64,000 nt of DNA, taken from contig JAUPFV010000004.1 in NCBI GenBank assembly GCA_036936605.1, positions 64,070,352-64,134,351 on the forward strand, in the 5' to 3' direction. This document shows positions 11,054 to 23,838 of the stretch, one piece after another. The first letter of the stretch is position 1. Each line of letters starts with the position of its first letter. The translations under genes were made by a program, and so were the position numbers. The notes under the pieces are model-generated. The model worked only from the letters and a program-made list of their open reading frames with translations. It was not told the origin of the DNA and did no database searches. This DNA is from Limnanthes douglasii subsp. nivea. Its lineage: Eukaryota; Streptophyta; Magnoliopsida; Brassicales; Limnanthaceae.

Positions 11054-12451
11054 GTGACTCCTCCGTATCACTTTTTGGCCGGAATCATTTTTTTATTTCC
11101 TACGACGTTATTTACCAAGCTTCCATCCATACAAGAAGTCTTCAGTTCTTCTTCAATCAAAGAATCGCAGGAAATCGACAGAAATAACAGGCTGTATGGA
11201 AACAAATCCTTCGCTGAAGCTTTAAACCCTAACCCTCAAAGTGGTGTTGATTCTTTCAACCAATAAAACATATGTCTCAAGAATGATCAAATATCCCTGA
11301 AATATGGAGATAACGCCTTGGTTCATCTTAAATCCAAATCGAAATATACTCTTGTTGGTAAATGTTCATCTGGTCTGCCTAAGAGGTCTCAACTTCTTGA
11401 TTTCTTCGATAAGTTCAAATTCGTACAAGAATATAGAGACACTGTCAAAGACTCCAGGCATATCTTCATTGAATTCGATTCAAATGTAGATCTTTGCAAA
11501 CTGTGGAAAAAGAATATTTGGACTATCGGTTCAACTGTTATGAGACTGTTGAAGTGGACAAAAAACTTCAACGTCAAATATGAATGTTCAATAACACCAA
11601 TATGGATCAATATTGAAAATCTGCCTGAGCATTTGTACAATGAAAAGGTGATTACTGACATTGCTTCAGCCCTTTGCAGACCTATGCAAGTAAAAGTTCC
11701 TTTAAAGAATAAAGCGTTTTATAATCACTGCCTGGCTTGGGTCGAAATGGACATCACCAGAGATATTCTTCATGACGTTTGGGTTGGCTTTGGAAGCAAT
11801 CAGGGTTACTGGATGAGGATAACTTACTTAAACCTTCTTAGATATTGTAAATCTTGTTATCACATTGGTCATGGCACTGATCAATGTAAGAAAAACAATG
11901 ATAAAGAGAAGACAACCAATGAAGCAATTGAAAACAGTGAGAAAAAGGACACTGCAAAAGCTGATGAAGTACAAGTCCAAGAAGTTAATGTCAACATGCC
12001 TACTCCTACTGAAATTAATGGTGCAATTCAAACTCTTGAATTTGGGTTCAACATCTTGAATACTGCCACAAACAAAAACCAGGATATCTCCTCTCCTTAG
12101 AATTCTAATGTTGGGAGTCTCAAATCCTCTCCTAAGAATAAATTTGGTGATAGATCTCATTCTGATCTTGGTCAAGAGCATGAATCTGCTAAGAATCACA
12201 ATGAAATAACAGTTGAAGTGGTTAACATATTGGATCGTCATAGTGATATTGATTCCAATATCAACAACAAACAAGATGAAATCATAGGTGCTCTGCAAAC
12301 TCTTGAAAATACTACTAACAACATGGACTACGAAAACTTAGCATCTGAATATTCATCTCCTAAAGTTGGTAATGAAGTCTTCAGATTTCTTCAAGAAGCC
12401 AATTTAATCTGTCAGCCAAAACAAAAGATAAGCAGCCTGATAAAAGACTAA
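11054..12451 (+). pseudogene. LINE ORF1: DUF4283 and CCHC RNA-binding protein
   Basis: Likely RNA-binding chaperone of the LINE particle. An N-terminal piece ends NKSFAEALNPNPQ, a common ORF1 entry. After a frame change the open frame 11318-12100 (260 codons) carries the DUF4283 core (YTLVGKCSSGLPKRSQLLDF, GSTVMRLLKWTKNFNVKYE, SITPIWINIENLPEHLYNE) and a zinc knuckle CKSCYHIGHGTDQC. A stop at 12098-12100 precedes a further in-family acidic piece (12218-12451). Broken by at least one frameshift and one stop, but the core domain is intact. Confidence 0.82.
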
Positions 12452-12604
12452 CTAGGATCCAGATACAAAGGAAAGAGCTATCTGAAGATGAAGATGGATT
12501 CAACACTATTATTGTCAGGCAACTAAAGCAAGCAAAAAAGAAAAGGATTGCCCGGAAAACCCATCAATTCTCTAAAACAAGTAACTCTAAACGATCTCTT
12601 AAAT

Positions 12605-14452
12605 ATGATTAGCATCTTAAATTGGAAAATCAGAGGGATAAAAAAAATCTTCTCTAAGAAGACGTAAGAATATTTCTAACAAAAACAAAGCAGTCATTGT
12701 TGTTATTCAAGAACCCTTGATTAGCAATGATAATCTTAACTGTGTTGCTTCTAAAATTGGTTTTAACCACAGTGCATCAAATATATCCAACAAAATTTGG
12801 ATCTTTTGGCATGACAACGTTTCTGTCAACATCCTGATGGACCATGCTCAATGCTTACATATTGAAGCTAATCATAATATTCTGAATAAAAACCTTATGT
12901 TTACTTTTGTCTATGCAAAATGTCAACATTTAAATAGATTGGATCTTTGGGATACTTTATGTAGCATATCTTGTACTGATAAATCCTGGCTTGTTCATGG
13001 TGATTTTAATGCAATTAGTTATGTAGATGATCAGATAGGTTGCTCCACCTTATGCCAGAATAGTGCTGATGATTTCAACAGGATGATCAGTGATTGTAGG
13101 TTGTTGGATGCTGGGTATGCTAGGTCAAGATTCACTTGGTCCAACAAGTCAAAATGGAGGCGCATTGACTGGGTTTTTTATAAACAATCTTCAACAGCAC
13201 GAATGTTATTCACAAAGCCAGAACTGGGTCTGACCATATGGGTATCCTAATCAATATTTCTAGCTTGTCCTATAACTCTAAAAAGAACTTCAGATTTCAG
13301 AATATGTGGGCCCTTGATGATGACTTTATTCCTTTTGTTTCTAAAAAAATGGGATCAGGATGTTGATGGATATCCCTTGAATAAATTTTGGCTTAAATTA
13401 AAAAGATTAAAGGTGGGTCTCATTGCTTGGAACAATCATCACTTTGGCAATTTTTTCAAGAAGGTCAAAGCAATGGAGGATGAAGTTCTTCGGGTGTAAA
13501 CTATCCATCAACAGCAAAACTCAATTCATTCTAAAGATGAGCTGAATAAAACTAATGCTTTGCTGTTAAATGCCTACAAAATGGAAGAAGAGTTCTGGCT
13601 TCAGAAGTGCAATGTTAGCTAGATCAAGGACGGTGACAACAACTCCAAGCTCTTTCATAATTATGTTTCCAAAAAAATAAGGAAGAGTGCCATAAATGGC
13701 ATTAAAGAAAACAATACTTGGATTCTTGACAAGAATTTAATTGGTGAATCAGCTGTAACCTTCTTCACTAATGCCCTTGCTAACAACTCTTACAAAGATA
13801 AGAAAGATGAGATGGATACGATGAATCATTCTATGTTTAACATCATTCCTAGTATCATCACTCAAGAAGACAATAAGAGCTTACTCAAGCTTCCTGGAGA
13901 AGATGAAGTTTTCAAAACAATTAACAACTTAAAAGCATCAAGTGTGGCAGATATGGATGGTTTCAACTTATTCTTTTATAAAAAGTGTTGAACATTATTA
14001 AAAATGATCTTATTCTTGCACTACAACATTTTATTAAAGGTTATAACATTCCAAAAGGTATTCTAGCTACGGGCATCTGCCTTATTCCTAAGTCTATTAA
14101 TCCTACTAGTTGGAGTGATTACCGGCCTATAAGCTTATGTACTTTTCTTAATCGAATTATGGCTAAAATCTTAAATGATAGACTTGTTGACCTTCTGCCT
14201 AAGATAATTTCTAAATCTCAAGCTGGATTCGTACCTGGAAAAAACATTCATTCTAATGTTTTAATTTCCAAAGAACTACTTTATGATTTGAACAGGAAAG
14301 TTAAGGATCAAAATATCATCATTCAGCTTGATATGTGCAAGGCTTTTAATAAGCTTAGTCACCCTTTTCTTATTAAAGTCTTGACTTGTTTTGGTTTCTC
14401 TAAAAGATTTACCAATATGATCAGTAGCATGATATCCAATGTCTATGGTTGA
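12605..14452 (+). pseudogene. LINE ORF2, truncated: endonuclease and RT N-terminal half
   Basis: Starts MISILNWKIRGIKK at 12605 and shifts frame after 20 codons. The frame 12717-13250 holds the endonuclease body with NISNKIWIFWHDN, the phosphodiesterase motif VHGDFNAISYVDDQIG and SRFTWSNKSKWRRIDWVF. The frame 13985-14452 holds RT blocks with IPKSINPTSWSDYRPISLCT, SKSQAGFVPGKNIHSN and QLDMCKAFNKL, where the Asp of LDM is the first catalytic Asp. Sequence similarity ends with MISNVYG; the FADD motif is absent. Confidence 0.84.
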
Positions 14453-14950
14453 GGTTGATGAAGATAATGAGGTCCTAGTAATTATGCAAGAAGGAAAGAT
14501 GATTATCGACGATTAGGTGAAGGAGACAGACTTTGTCGGTGGGAAATCGAGGTCTTGGTAGCTCAATAATCAATCCATAGGCTGCAATGGAGTCTGAAAT
14601 CTGAATTTATGTTTAAAATTGTTGGAGGGAATATTTTTAGTTTTGGCGCATTATAATTGTGGGTCCCTTGTAACTTCTAACATTACCATTTAATACAAAT
14701 TTAGATTTTAACAAAAAAAGATTCTAGCCAAATGTGAGAGACGGTTATGTTCCATTCATGAGTTTGCGAGATTAATAAAATAAGTTTCATATTTTTAATT
14801 AATATTTTAAATTTTAGTTTTAGTTGATATATTTTTACAAATTTTATTTTTTGGACTAATGTATATTGTTAAATATCTCATTCTTGAAAAAAAAATAGGA
14901 TATTGATATAAAATTAACTAGAATTGAAAAACAGTGCTCTGTTTCTCTCC
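14453..14950. other. Spacer between two LINEs
   Basis: No domain recognised. AT-rich, with short T and A runs. The right part may be the leader of the next LINE. Confidence 0.45.
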
Positions 14951-15051
14951 AAGAAACAAAGTTTTTGGTTGAATATACTCAGATCACCTAGCTCTATCGG
15001 AATAATCTGATATCTTGGTATTGGATGGAAGAATGAGAGCTCTCATCTCCA

Positions 15052-16340
15052 TTGTCTTCCAAATGCTTCTTTCCCAAAAATCACTTGGAGATCCAGTTCC
15101 CACCTTTGAATTCTGCATTTACAGAAAATAGAGTATCCTACCATGAGCAAAAGGCCAAGAATCAGCAACCAACAATTCCCTTTAATTCAATTAACGTAAG
15201 AACCAATACAGTCTTGGCAACCTATACAGTTGATCCAAATCATCTTCCTGCAAATGGAATTCCAAGTCGTAAATCATTTGCTGATTTATTTTAAATGAAG
15301 GAGAAAGGTTTCTACCATAAAAATTATTCGATTATCATGAAGGATGATCATGTAGGGATCAAATTCGATGATAAAGATAAAGAAAAACTGGATACAATAG
15401 CAAGAAAAACTCTAATCGGCAAATTTGCTTGAGGTAAACCAAACATGGAAACTATTAAAAACGTTTATGATAACTTTTAACTTTGCATGTGAATTTAATT
15501 TTACTCAGTGGGACTATAGATATGTATTCATTAAATTCACTTTCCAAGATGACTTGAAGAAAATCTGGAAAGAGAACGATTGGTCTGTTGGATCTAAAAT
15601 AATGAGACTTCTCAAATGGACATCTTTCTTTAATCCCAATCTCGAATACCTCATAACCCCTGTCTGGATCTCTCTACCCAACCTTCCCGACTATATGTTT
15701 GATGAAGATACAATTAGGGTAATAGGAAAGGCTCTGAGATCTCTATTATCAGTCTGGGTTCCATCTAGAAATAGATCTAGGTTCAACTACTGCAAGATTT
15801 GGCTAGAAATATACTTATCTAAAGAGCTTAAGGAGAAAATATGGACACGTTTTCGTAATGAAGTGGGATTTTGGCAAGAAGTTGTCTACAATTCAAAGCC
15901 AGACTATTTCCTTAAATGTCATAACATTGGGCATAACTTAAAATATTGATAAAAAATTCTTCAACAAGAAAATCAAATAAATGCAGAAAAAACAGTGGTT
16001 GACTATGATTCTAATTCAGAACTACATTCAAGAGGAAATACCTAGGAAAATCAAGTCTATAGCTGAGAAACCTTCATCTGAGCAATATCCATCTGTAAAT
16101 GTTCAACCAAAAAATTTCACAAATTCTGCCTCACAAAGAAAAGAAACGAACGATCAACAATACCAACATAATGACAGAACTGAAGCTAAAGAAAACATGG
16201 ATTCTCAATCTAATAATAACTCTATTATTGGCCCAATCAAAGCCAAAAATCATAGTTCTGAATCAAAGCCAATGATCATGTCATTGGTGCTATGCAAATC
16301 ATTGAAAATGAAAATGCCTTTGTGTTATAAAATATATTAA
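15052..16340 (+). pseudogene. LINE ORF1 (DUF4283), broken
   Basis: N-terminal piece 15052-15294 ends with GIPSRKSFADLF, the usual ORF1 entry. A frame change follows. The frame 15425-15949 carries the DUF4283 core (NDWSVGSKIMRLLKWTSFFN, YLITPVWISLPNLPDYMFDE) and the knuckle region PDYFLKCHNIGHNLKY, in which the first and last cysteines of C..C....H....C are lost. A Gln/Asn/Lys-rich tail (15981-16340) follows in another frame. RNA binding by the knuckle is probably destroyed. Confidence 0.78.
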
Positions 16341-16536
16341 AATAACTCTTAATGAAGATTTATCTCCACATAAAGATGGTATATGAAGTTTCAATAGCTC
16401 TCCCAGAATTATGAAATCAGAAAATGGCAGAGACTTTAAGAGTGGAAAGGAAAAAAATGAAAAGACTGAAAGGCTCAGCAACATCCAAGTTTATACAAAT
16501 GAAAGGTGTAATAAAACCTTTCAACAATTAATCTAA

Positions 16537-19500
16537 ATGACTATCTTTATCGTTAACTGGAATGTTAGAAGACTGGGTAACAAAGAAACATTGATTAGAT
16601 TGAAATCTCTCGAAAGGTCTGAAAAAGAAAATTTCATGGCTTTACAAGAGCCAATGATTTCTCAATCTCTTCTTAACTCTGTTGCAAAACAACTGGGCTA
16701 TACGTGGTCTGCTGGAAACATAAGTAACAAAATATGGGTAATGTGCAACTCTGATTTCATTGTAAACATTTTGATAAATGAAGATCAAATGCTTCACTTG
16801 AATGTAAAACATAATGCACTTAACAAAGATTTCAGAGTCATAATTGTTTATAGAAAATGCAATCGAGAACAAATGAACCTACTATGAGACTGTATCAGAT
16901 AATTTTTGATGACCCTTCTAAGACATGACTGGTTTGTGAGGACTTCAACACAATTGCAAGTCCTGATAAATAACTCTCTCCTGGGTTACTTTCTGCATTA
17001 TAAACACGAATGAGTTCAATATAATGATAATGAAGTGCCATCTAATTTATGCTTGTTTCTTTGGAACAAATTTTACGTGGTCTAATGGAAGAAAATGGAA
17101 GAGGCTAGATCGGGTTTTATATAATACTACTTGGCTAAACTTCTTTGACAGCATAACTATCAAGAATCTGGCTAAGACGTGTTCTGACCACTATAGCATA
17201 TATATTTCAATATACTCCAATACAAGTCAGATCAAATCTCCCTTTAAATTCCTCAATATGTGGGCAAGACATGATGGTTTTCTAAAGTTTGTTGAAAAAA
17301 ACTTGGAAACAAGAAACCTATGGCAATTCTATTCAAATCTTGGTGCTAAACGGAAAAACTTAAAAGCTGGATTAAAGCTCTCAAATAAAGAGACATTTGG
17401 GAATGTGTTTGAAGGCTTAAAACAGATAGAAAAAGTAGCAAAATTATACGAGATCAGTTATCAGAAAACTAACTCTGCTAATGACAAAATGCTAGTGGAA
17501 AAAGAAAAATCAGACCACGTGGAACTTCTAGCCAGAGAAGAGAGCTATTGGGATCAAAAGGCTAACTGTAACTGGTTCAAGGATAATGATAGAAATACAT
17601 ATGATTTCCAAAATTTTGTTAAAAAAAGCACAAGAGGAATATTATTACCGGAATTAGGGTTGGAATGGATTCAGTTGAGCAATTCTTCAAGGTTTTATTG
17701 ACATAAACTCCTAACCACAAAGAGGGTGAAAATATTATGAAAATCATCCCTAACTTGATTACTCTTGTTGACAACAAAATGTTAATGTCATTACCATTAA
17801 GAAAGACCTCTATGATGTAAGTGGAGAAGTTTTCCGAGGGAGCCTCATTCCATCAGGGGTTCATGCTACTTATATATGTTTGATCCCCAAACTAGATTTT
17901 CTAAAAGAATGGAAAGACTTCAGACCTATTAGTCTGATTACCCTATTCAATAGAATAACATCTAAAGTGATTAATAATAATCTATCAGTTATATTACCTA
18001 AAAGAATTTTGGATGAATATGAAGCATTCGTGAAGAATAAAAGCATACACAAAAACATTCTGATCACATAAGAACTTTGCTTTGACCTGAACTACAAAAC
18101 TAGAGGAAGCGTTGTTCTTTTAAAACTAGATATGTCAAAACCCTTCGACAAACTCCCTCACAAGTTCTTGTTAAAGATTATAGCTTCTTGTGGGTTTAAT
18201 GAGCAGTTTCTAAACATTATCCTAATAAACATCAACAATATTCATTCATCAATTATAATACATGGGGAATTGAAGAGCTATTTTAAATCTACCAAAGGCA
18301 TGAGACAAGGAGATTTGCTGTCAACAAGCTTATTTATTACTGTTAAGGAGTACTTGGTCAGAGGTATTAAGCATATAGTTAACCTGGGTAATTCTCTAAA
18401 ATTCAAAAAATATAGGAACTAGCAGTGTACCTTGTTTAGAATTCGCAGATGATTTTATTGTTTTCTGCAATGGAAACTCTGCTGCAATCAACAAAATAAA
18501 AAAGTTCATGGTTCATTATCAACAAAGTTCTAGACAAGTAATAAATAATGAAAAATTGAAGATCATTGTGCCTAAGAAAATGATATATTCTAGAATTCGT
18601 AATATGAAGCAAATCCTGGGGTTCAGTCACAGCTACCTGCCTATATCTTATATGGGTTCTACTATCAGCAACAACAACAATGTCTGTAACTTTGAAAACA
18701 TAGTCAACAAGATCAAGAATATGATTATGGATTGGGATAGCATTCATTTATGATATTGAAAAGCTAACCTTAGTTTAATAAGTCCTAAATACTATCTATA
18801 TCTACACTCTCCAGCATGCTACTCTTCCTAAAACCAATATCCTGCATATTGCAAACCCTTTGCAATAGATTTCCGTGGGGTTTTACAGAGAGTAAGCAAA
18901 ATATTTCCTGGGCTACATGGTCTAAAATTTGCAGGCCTTATGAAAAGGGAGGTTTAAGTATGAGAAAGACTCCAAGGTACTATCCCTGCTACAACAATTG
19001 AAAAGATAAATAAAATCACTCTGAACTCATTCAAAGACTCTATCAAATGGATTATCTCTTCTACTGGAAATTTCAGCACTTAACACACATGGAAGTCTAT
19101 TAGGCAGAAATCTAATAAACCAAATATGTTCATGAAGATTTGGAACTTTATTACACATAAAAAGTATTCTTTCTTGAAAACATATTCAGCAAGATCAAAA
19201 ATATGTTATGGATTGGGATAACATTCATTTATGATATGGAAAAGCTAACCCTAATTTAATAAGACCTAAATACTATCTATATCTACACTCTCCAGCATGC
19301 TACTCTTCCTAAAACCAATATCCTGCATATTGCAAACCCTTTGCAATAAATTTTTGTGGGGTTCTACAGAGAGTAAGCAAAGTATTTCATGGGCTACCTA
19401 GTCTAAACTTTGCAGGCCTTATGAAGAGGGAGGTTTAAGTATGAGAAAGGCTCCAAGGTATTGTCTCTGCTACAACCATTGAAAAGATAAATAAAATCAC

Positions 19501-20556
19501 CCTGAACTCATTCAAAGACTCTATCAAATGGGTTATCTCCTCTACTGGAAATTTCAGCACTAAACACATATGGAAGTCTATTAGGCAGAAATCTAATAAA
19601 TCAAATATATTCATGAAGATGTGGAGATCTATATGACACTAATCTCCAGAAAAAAGGATTCCAAATGGTATCAAAAGGCCAACACTGTGAAAGTGTTGAC
19701 ACAATTAATCACATATTTATTTGATGTGTTAAAACTTGGGATATCTGGGTTTTCTTTGCTTCAATGTTTAACATTACTATCAAAAGAAACATGACCTTCC
19801 TTCATATGCTCAAAACATGGTTTTGGTATTCGATAAAAGGTATTCACATCAAATCCATTATTCTTGTTGTTATCTCATAAATTATATAATTAGTGAGAAA
19901 TAAAAGGAAGTACTTGGGTCAAACTATATCTTCTAGCTTTATGATTGATCAAGTAATAAGTATAATTTATTGATTAGATCAAGATCACTTACTGACTAGA
20001 AAGAACTGCATCAAAGACATTAGAATTGCTCATAATCAGGGATGTATAAAACATATGAATAAACCCATATTAGCTATGTCGTTGAATGAAAATTTCCTGC
20101 AGCTAACAGATATAAGCTAAACATAGATGGTGCTAGCTGCTACACATGTGAAGAAATTGGCAAAGGTCTTATTCAGGATGATCAGGGTAATCTAATGGTT
20201 GGGTTTGGAAGGCTATACGGAAAACAATCATCAATTGTATTAGAGTACAGAGCTATGTTAGATGGTCTTCTACTCTATCAGTCTAAAGGAATAGTTTTTA
20301 GGATATTGAAACAGACTCAACTCTTCTTACGGAGATGATACTAACAAGAAACTCTCCTTGGAATCTAGAACCTATAATCAACTGTTGCAGGTCGCTGATT
20401 TATTCTACAATGAATATGTATCATATATATCGTGAACAGAATGTTGCCGCAGATTGGATTGCTAAATTCACTCTCAACAGATGATCTAATCTAGATCTAG
20501 ACTCTAACTCTATTCCAAATTGTCTCAGAGCAATCATTCTTTTGGAAAGAGTGTGA
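16537..20556 (+). pseudogene. LINE ORF2: endonuclease, RT, RNase H
   Basis: Starts MTIFIVNWNVRRLGNKETL. Endonuclease continues through ALQEPMISQSLLNSVAK and TNFTWSNGRKWKRLDRVLYN. RT blocks: DFRPISLITLFNRITSKVIN, LDMSKPFDKLPHKFL, KGMRQGDLLSTSLFI and a preserved catalytic FADDFIVFCN near 18440. RNase H starts near 20105 with KLNIDGASC (first Asp) and EYRAMLDGL (Glu), shifts frame near 20300, and ends REQNVAADWIAKF. The stop is TGA at 20554-20556. Several stops and frameshifts plus the internal duplication make it non-functional. C-terminal RNase H of this sort is known in plant L1 elements. Confidence 0.84.
18692..19625 (+). repeat. Tandem duplication inside LINE ORF2
   Basis: Two copies of about 450 bp, 18692-19144 and 19174-19625, offset 482 bp and separated by about 30 bp. 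Both start TTGAAAACATA and end TTCATGAAGAT. They differ by scattered substitutions and small indels, so the duplication is not recent. Confidence 0.88.
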
Positions 20557-20649
20557 TCAAGGTACTTATGAATGTGATCAACTATTATTCATCGCAATTT
20601 CATAGCTACCAGATCCCATCTTCCTCTTATAAATTTGGTGGCTTTTCTC

Positions 20650-23600
20650 TCATCGTTCGTGTTTTCTAGAAAAGATGGACTTCAAGCTAGAAAAAGATAC
20701 CTTATAAATTAGAAATGGCGGTAGAAGTTTTGGTTTTAGGTGCCAATAGGCATAAGTTTTTAATGAGTTTCTACAAAAGGAAAGAATAATTCGTGAGATT
20801 TATTTGATTCTAAATTTTCTTGTACAAAGAAGATTTGTTGAAGTGATGTCTAGTGGTGTTTCAAGTGTGTCTTGTATTGAAATCCAAGTTAGGAGAATCA
20901 GTCCATATCATTTTGTCTTTCTTATAAGGATCAACCTTAAAGACGAGAATCTAATTAATTCTTTCCTCATCCAGAAAGCCACTCAACAGCTCTGTGCCCC
21001 ACTTGCTTTCTTTCCATAATGTTTTAACTTTCTGATCAAGAAACCAAAGATTAGCTTTAGTGTTGCGATAATCCATGATAGGGGCCTGGTTGTGCCAGTT
21101 CTCTAACCAAAAGTCCATGTCACCACTGCCCAATAACCATCTGATATTAGTTTATGCATAATCTTTAATCTTAACCAAACGTTTTCAAGTATGAGAACGA
21201 GGTTTTGAAAAATTTGTTTTAAGAGATGGTTTTCCTTTATTGTATTATCATTCATCATATTTAATTAGAAACTATCGTTGTTTCTATAATTAAGCCAAAT
21301 CGTTTGTGAAAGAGTGTTCTGAATATCAAGTAAAATTCTGATATTCAAGCCTTCTTCATCAAAAGGCCGGTAAAGATTCACCCAAGTAGTCCAATGAATG
21401 CTTTTTTAACATCAAGCTTAGACCTCCATATGAACTTGTCAAATGTTTTTTCAAGCCTTTTGATCACACTTATAGGAAACAATATACTATACATCCAATA
21501 ATAAGTAATTGACACGAGTATAGAAGAGATCAAAGAGATCCTTCCTCCAAAAGAAAGGAATTTATAATCCCATTTAGTAATCTTTGTGTTGATAGTATCT
21601 AACAGCTTGCTGAAATTCTTTTTCTTGTTATTGCAGCTAAGGTTGATCCCTAAGTAGCTTATAGGAAGCTGCTCAACTTTGAATCCAGTGCTGGCTTCCA
21701 AGACAGAAATCCTGCTTTGATGAAGTTTGCTTAAGGTAATGATCTGAGTCTTTTCCTTGTTTAATAGCTGGCCTAAAATCAGTTGATACCTATCTAGAAA
21801 AAAGCTAAGCAGATTGATAGATGAATTTAAGCTGTTAGTAAAAAATAAAATATCATCCGCAAAAAAAATACTAGGAATAACTAGAGAGGATCTAGAAGCA
21901 AAAAACATGCTTTTACTTTGATTAAAAAGATGAATAAGACCATGAATAAGGACTTCTTCACTAATGATGAAGAGGCTTGGGGACAAGGGATCACCTTGCC
22001 TCAAGCCTCTTAAAGTTTTGAAGTACCCATAAAGTTTTTCATTGATTAAAGAAAGCTTTGGATCGATTTACTAATTAGCTTAATAAACAGCTTTGAAAAC
22101 CCAAACAAAGAAAGAACATTCAAAATAAAAGGGATGGACATCATGTCGAAAGCTTTGGACATGTCAAGATTTACATAATATTTCCTTTTGAAAGATTCTT
22201 GTTCAAGTCAAAAGCTATTTCTTTAGTAAATAAAATATTTTCGTGAATGGATCGATTTCTTATAAAATCTCCTTGAGTTCTAGTTATGATATTAGGAAGA
22301 ATACTAGATAGTCTATCATTAATCAACTTTGAGAAGATTCTGTTGATCATGGTACAAAGGCTTATGGGGCGGTAATGATTCCAGTATATTGGATTCATAA
22401 TCTTAGGAATAAGACACAACCCAGTAGCAAAGATCTCATTGGGAATTTTATGACCAGAAAGGTAAGAATTCAAAACTACAATCAAGTCAGACTTAATTAT
22501 ATTCCAGAAATTTTTATAAAATGAAACTTTATACCCATCGATTCCTGCAGCACTTGCAGAATTCATAGAGTTAAGAGTGATACAAAGCTCCTCTGTTGTC
22601 AGTAGCTTTCATCAAATAATCATTTTCAGACTCAGTGACCAACTTAGGAATAGAAGACATTATGAAATCCTTCAAACAATTCTCATGCACCTCTTGATTT
22701 TCATAAGGTTTTTTGGTGTAGAATGACTTAAAATATTTCTCTGCTGAGCTATCAATGTCCTCATGATTTGTACATCAATTTGTTTCCCTATTTAATATCA
22801 TTAGTGGTATTCTTCCTCCTCCTCTTAGATATAAAAGCATGGTACATTTTAGTGTTACTATCTCCATCAATAAGCCACGAATTGTAGGACTTTTGTTTCC
22901 GAAACTCCTCCTCAATTCTTAATACATGCATATACAAACTATTAAATTTCTTTAGATCCATTTTAGTTGCTTGATTATTCAATATTGAATAAAGCAACTC
23001 AGTTTCTTTAACCTTTGTTTCAGTCTTTTTAACTTTACTAAAGATATTACCAAAACATATAATATTCCACACTTTGAGACAACTTTTTAATCTCTTTAGT
23101 TTAAACCAAAAAATCTCTCTTGGGAGACCACTAATTTCTAAACACCAATTCTGCTCTACCACCATAGGAAAGGAAGGATCATTTGTCCACATGTTCATGA
23201 ATTTGAAGCTTTTATTCTTATAGTTGAAATTCTTAGTATAATCATTATCAACAATAATAAGGATAGGGGTATGGTCAAAACAAGTTCTGACCATATGAAG
23301 GACCTGAGTTTTATTAAAGATACTAGACCAACTAGAGTTGAACATAGCTCGATCAAGTTTTTTCCACTTTATGCTTCAGTTCCATGTGAATTTAGATCCC
23401 AAAACCCAGCATCCTCCAAATGGCACTCACTAATAGTTTGTACAAAATCATTAATGCTATTCTGAGCATGAAGATGATATGACATTGAAGTAACCAACAA
23501 TTAGCCATCCCATATCAGTCCTCGATATCAACTTCAAATGGTCCCATAAATCCAGTCTAAGCAACCTGTTACACTTAGCATAAACCACCATTAAATGAAA

Positions 23601-23838
23601 TATAATGTTATTGATTGTATTAATCTCTAAATTCAGGCATTGATCATGATTACGTAGAGTGTTAATACACAAATCATCAGCCCAAAGAAGTAGAAATATC
23701 ATAAATTTTGTCAGGCTTAGCCAGAGGCTCTTGGATGGCAAGGATGTTGATTTTTTCTTTGAAAATAATGTCTTTCAGTCTTCTAACTGTTGAATTGTTA
23801 CTGATTCCATGCAAATTCCATTTAAGTATCTTTATCAT
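20650..23838 (-). mobile_element. L1-type LINE, lineage II (ORF1 and RNase H missing)
   Basis: Minus-strand LINE in tail-to-tail arrangement with the previous one. It keeps ORF2 from the endonuclease start (23838) to the zf-RVT region (about 20700). No ORF1 was found upstream and no RNase H before the junction near 20650. Both ends are therefore incomplete; the left boundary coincides with the end of the neighbouring LINE. Confidence 0.8.
20650..23838 (-). pseudogene. LINE ORF2: endonuclease, RT, zf-RVT
   Basis: Starts MIKILKWNLHGISNNSTVRR. Endonuclease pieces include DMGWLIVGYFNVI, where the usual GDFN has Asp changed to Tyr, and a long frame 22788-23345 (FKFMNMWTNDPSFPMVVEQN, NSWLIDGDSNTKMYHAF). 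RT pieces: SASAAGIDGYKVSFYKNFW, YWNHYRPISLCTMINRIFSK, then MRQGDPLSPSLFI and an intact FFADDILFFTNS, with YLGINLS downstream (21378-22004). zf-RVT: GDMDFWLENWHNQAP and DKMIWTDSPNLDFNTRHTW. Broken by frame changes near 22170 and 22750, though the RT palm is well preserved. Confidence 0.84.

Larger units (their letters stand above)
10950..14452 (+). mobile_element. L1-type LINE, lineage II (3' part missing)
   Basis: Plus-strand LINE with ORF1 (DUF4283 plus CCHC knuckle) and ORF2 from endonuclease to the RT fingers. Homology stops abruptly at about 14450, before the FADD motif, thumb, zf-RVT and RNase H. LINEs normally lose their 5' ends, so loss of the 3' half points to a later deletion or rearrangement. 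The next LINE begins about 0.5 kb downstream in the same orientation. The 5' limit is an estimate. Confidence 0.8.
14950..20556 (+). mobile_element. L1-type LINE, lineage II, full-length architecture
   Basis: Complete domain order on the plus strand: ORF1 (from 15052), endonuclease (from 16537), RT (about 17700-18750), zf-RVT-like region and C-terminal RNase H (about 20105-20556). A 450-bp stretch of late RT is tandemly duplicated (18692-19144 and 19174-19625). ORFs are interrupted by stops and frameshifts. Target duplications were not identified and the 5' limit is approximate. Confidence 0.83.

Noticed and set aside
11054..23838. Twin-priming origin for the opposed LINEs
   Set aside because: The plus and minus copies overlap in domain content (both have endonuclease and RT), so they are separate insertions rather than one inverted copy.
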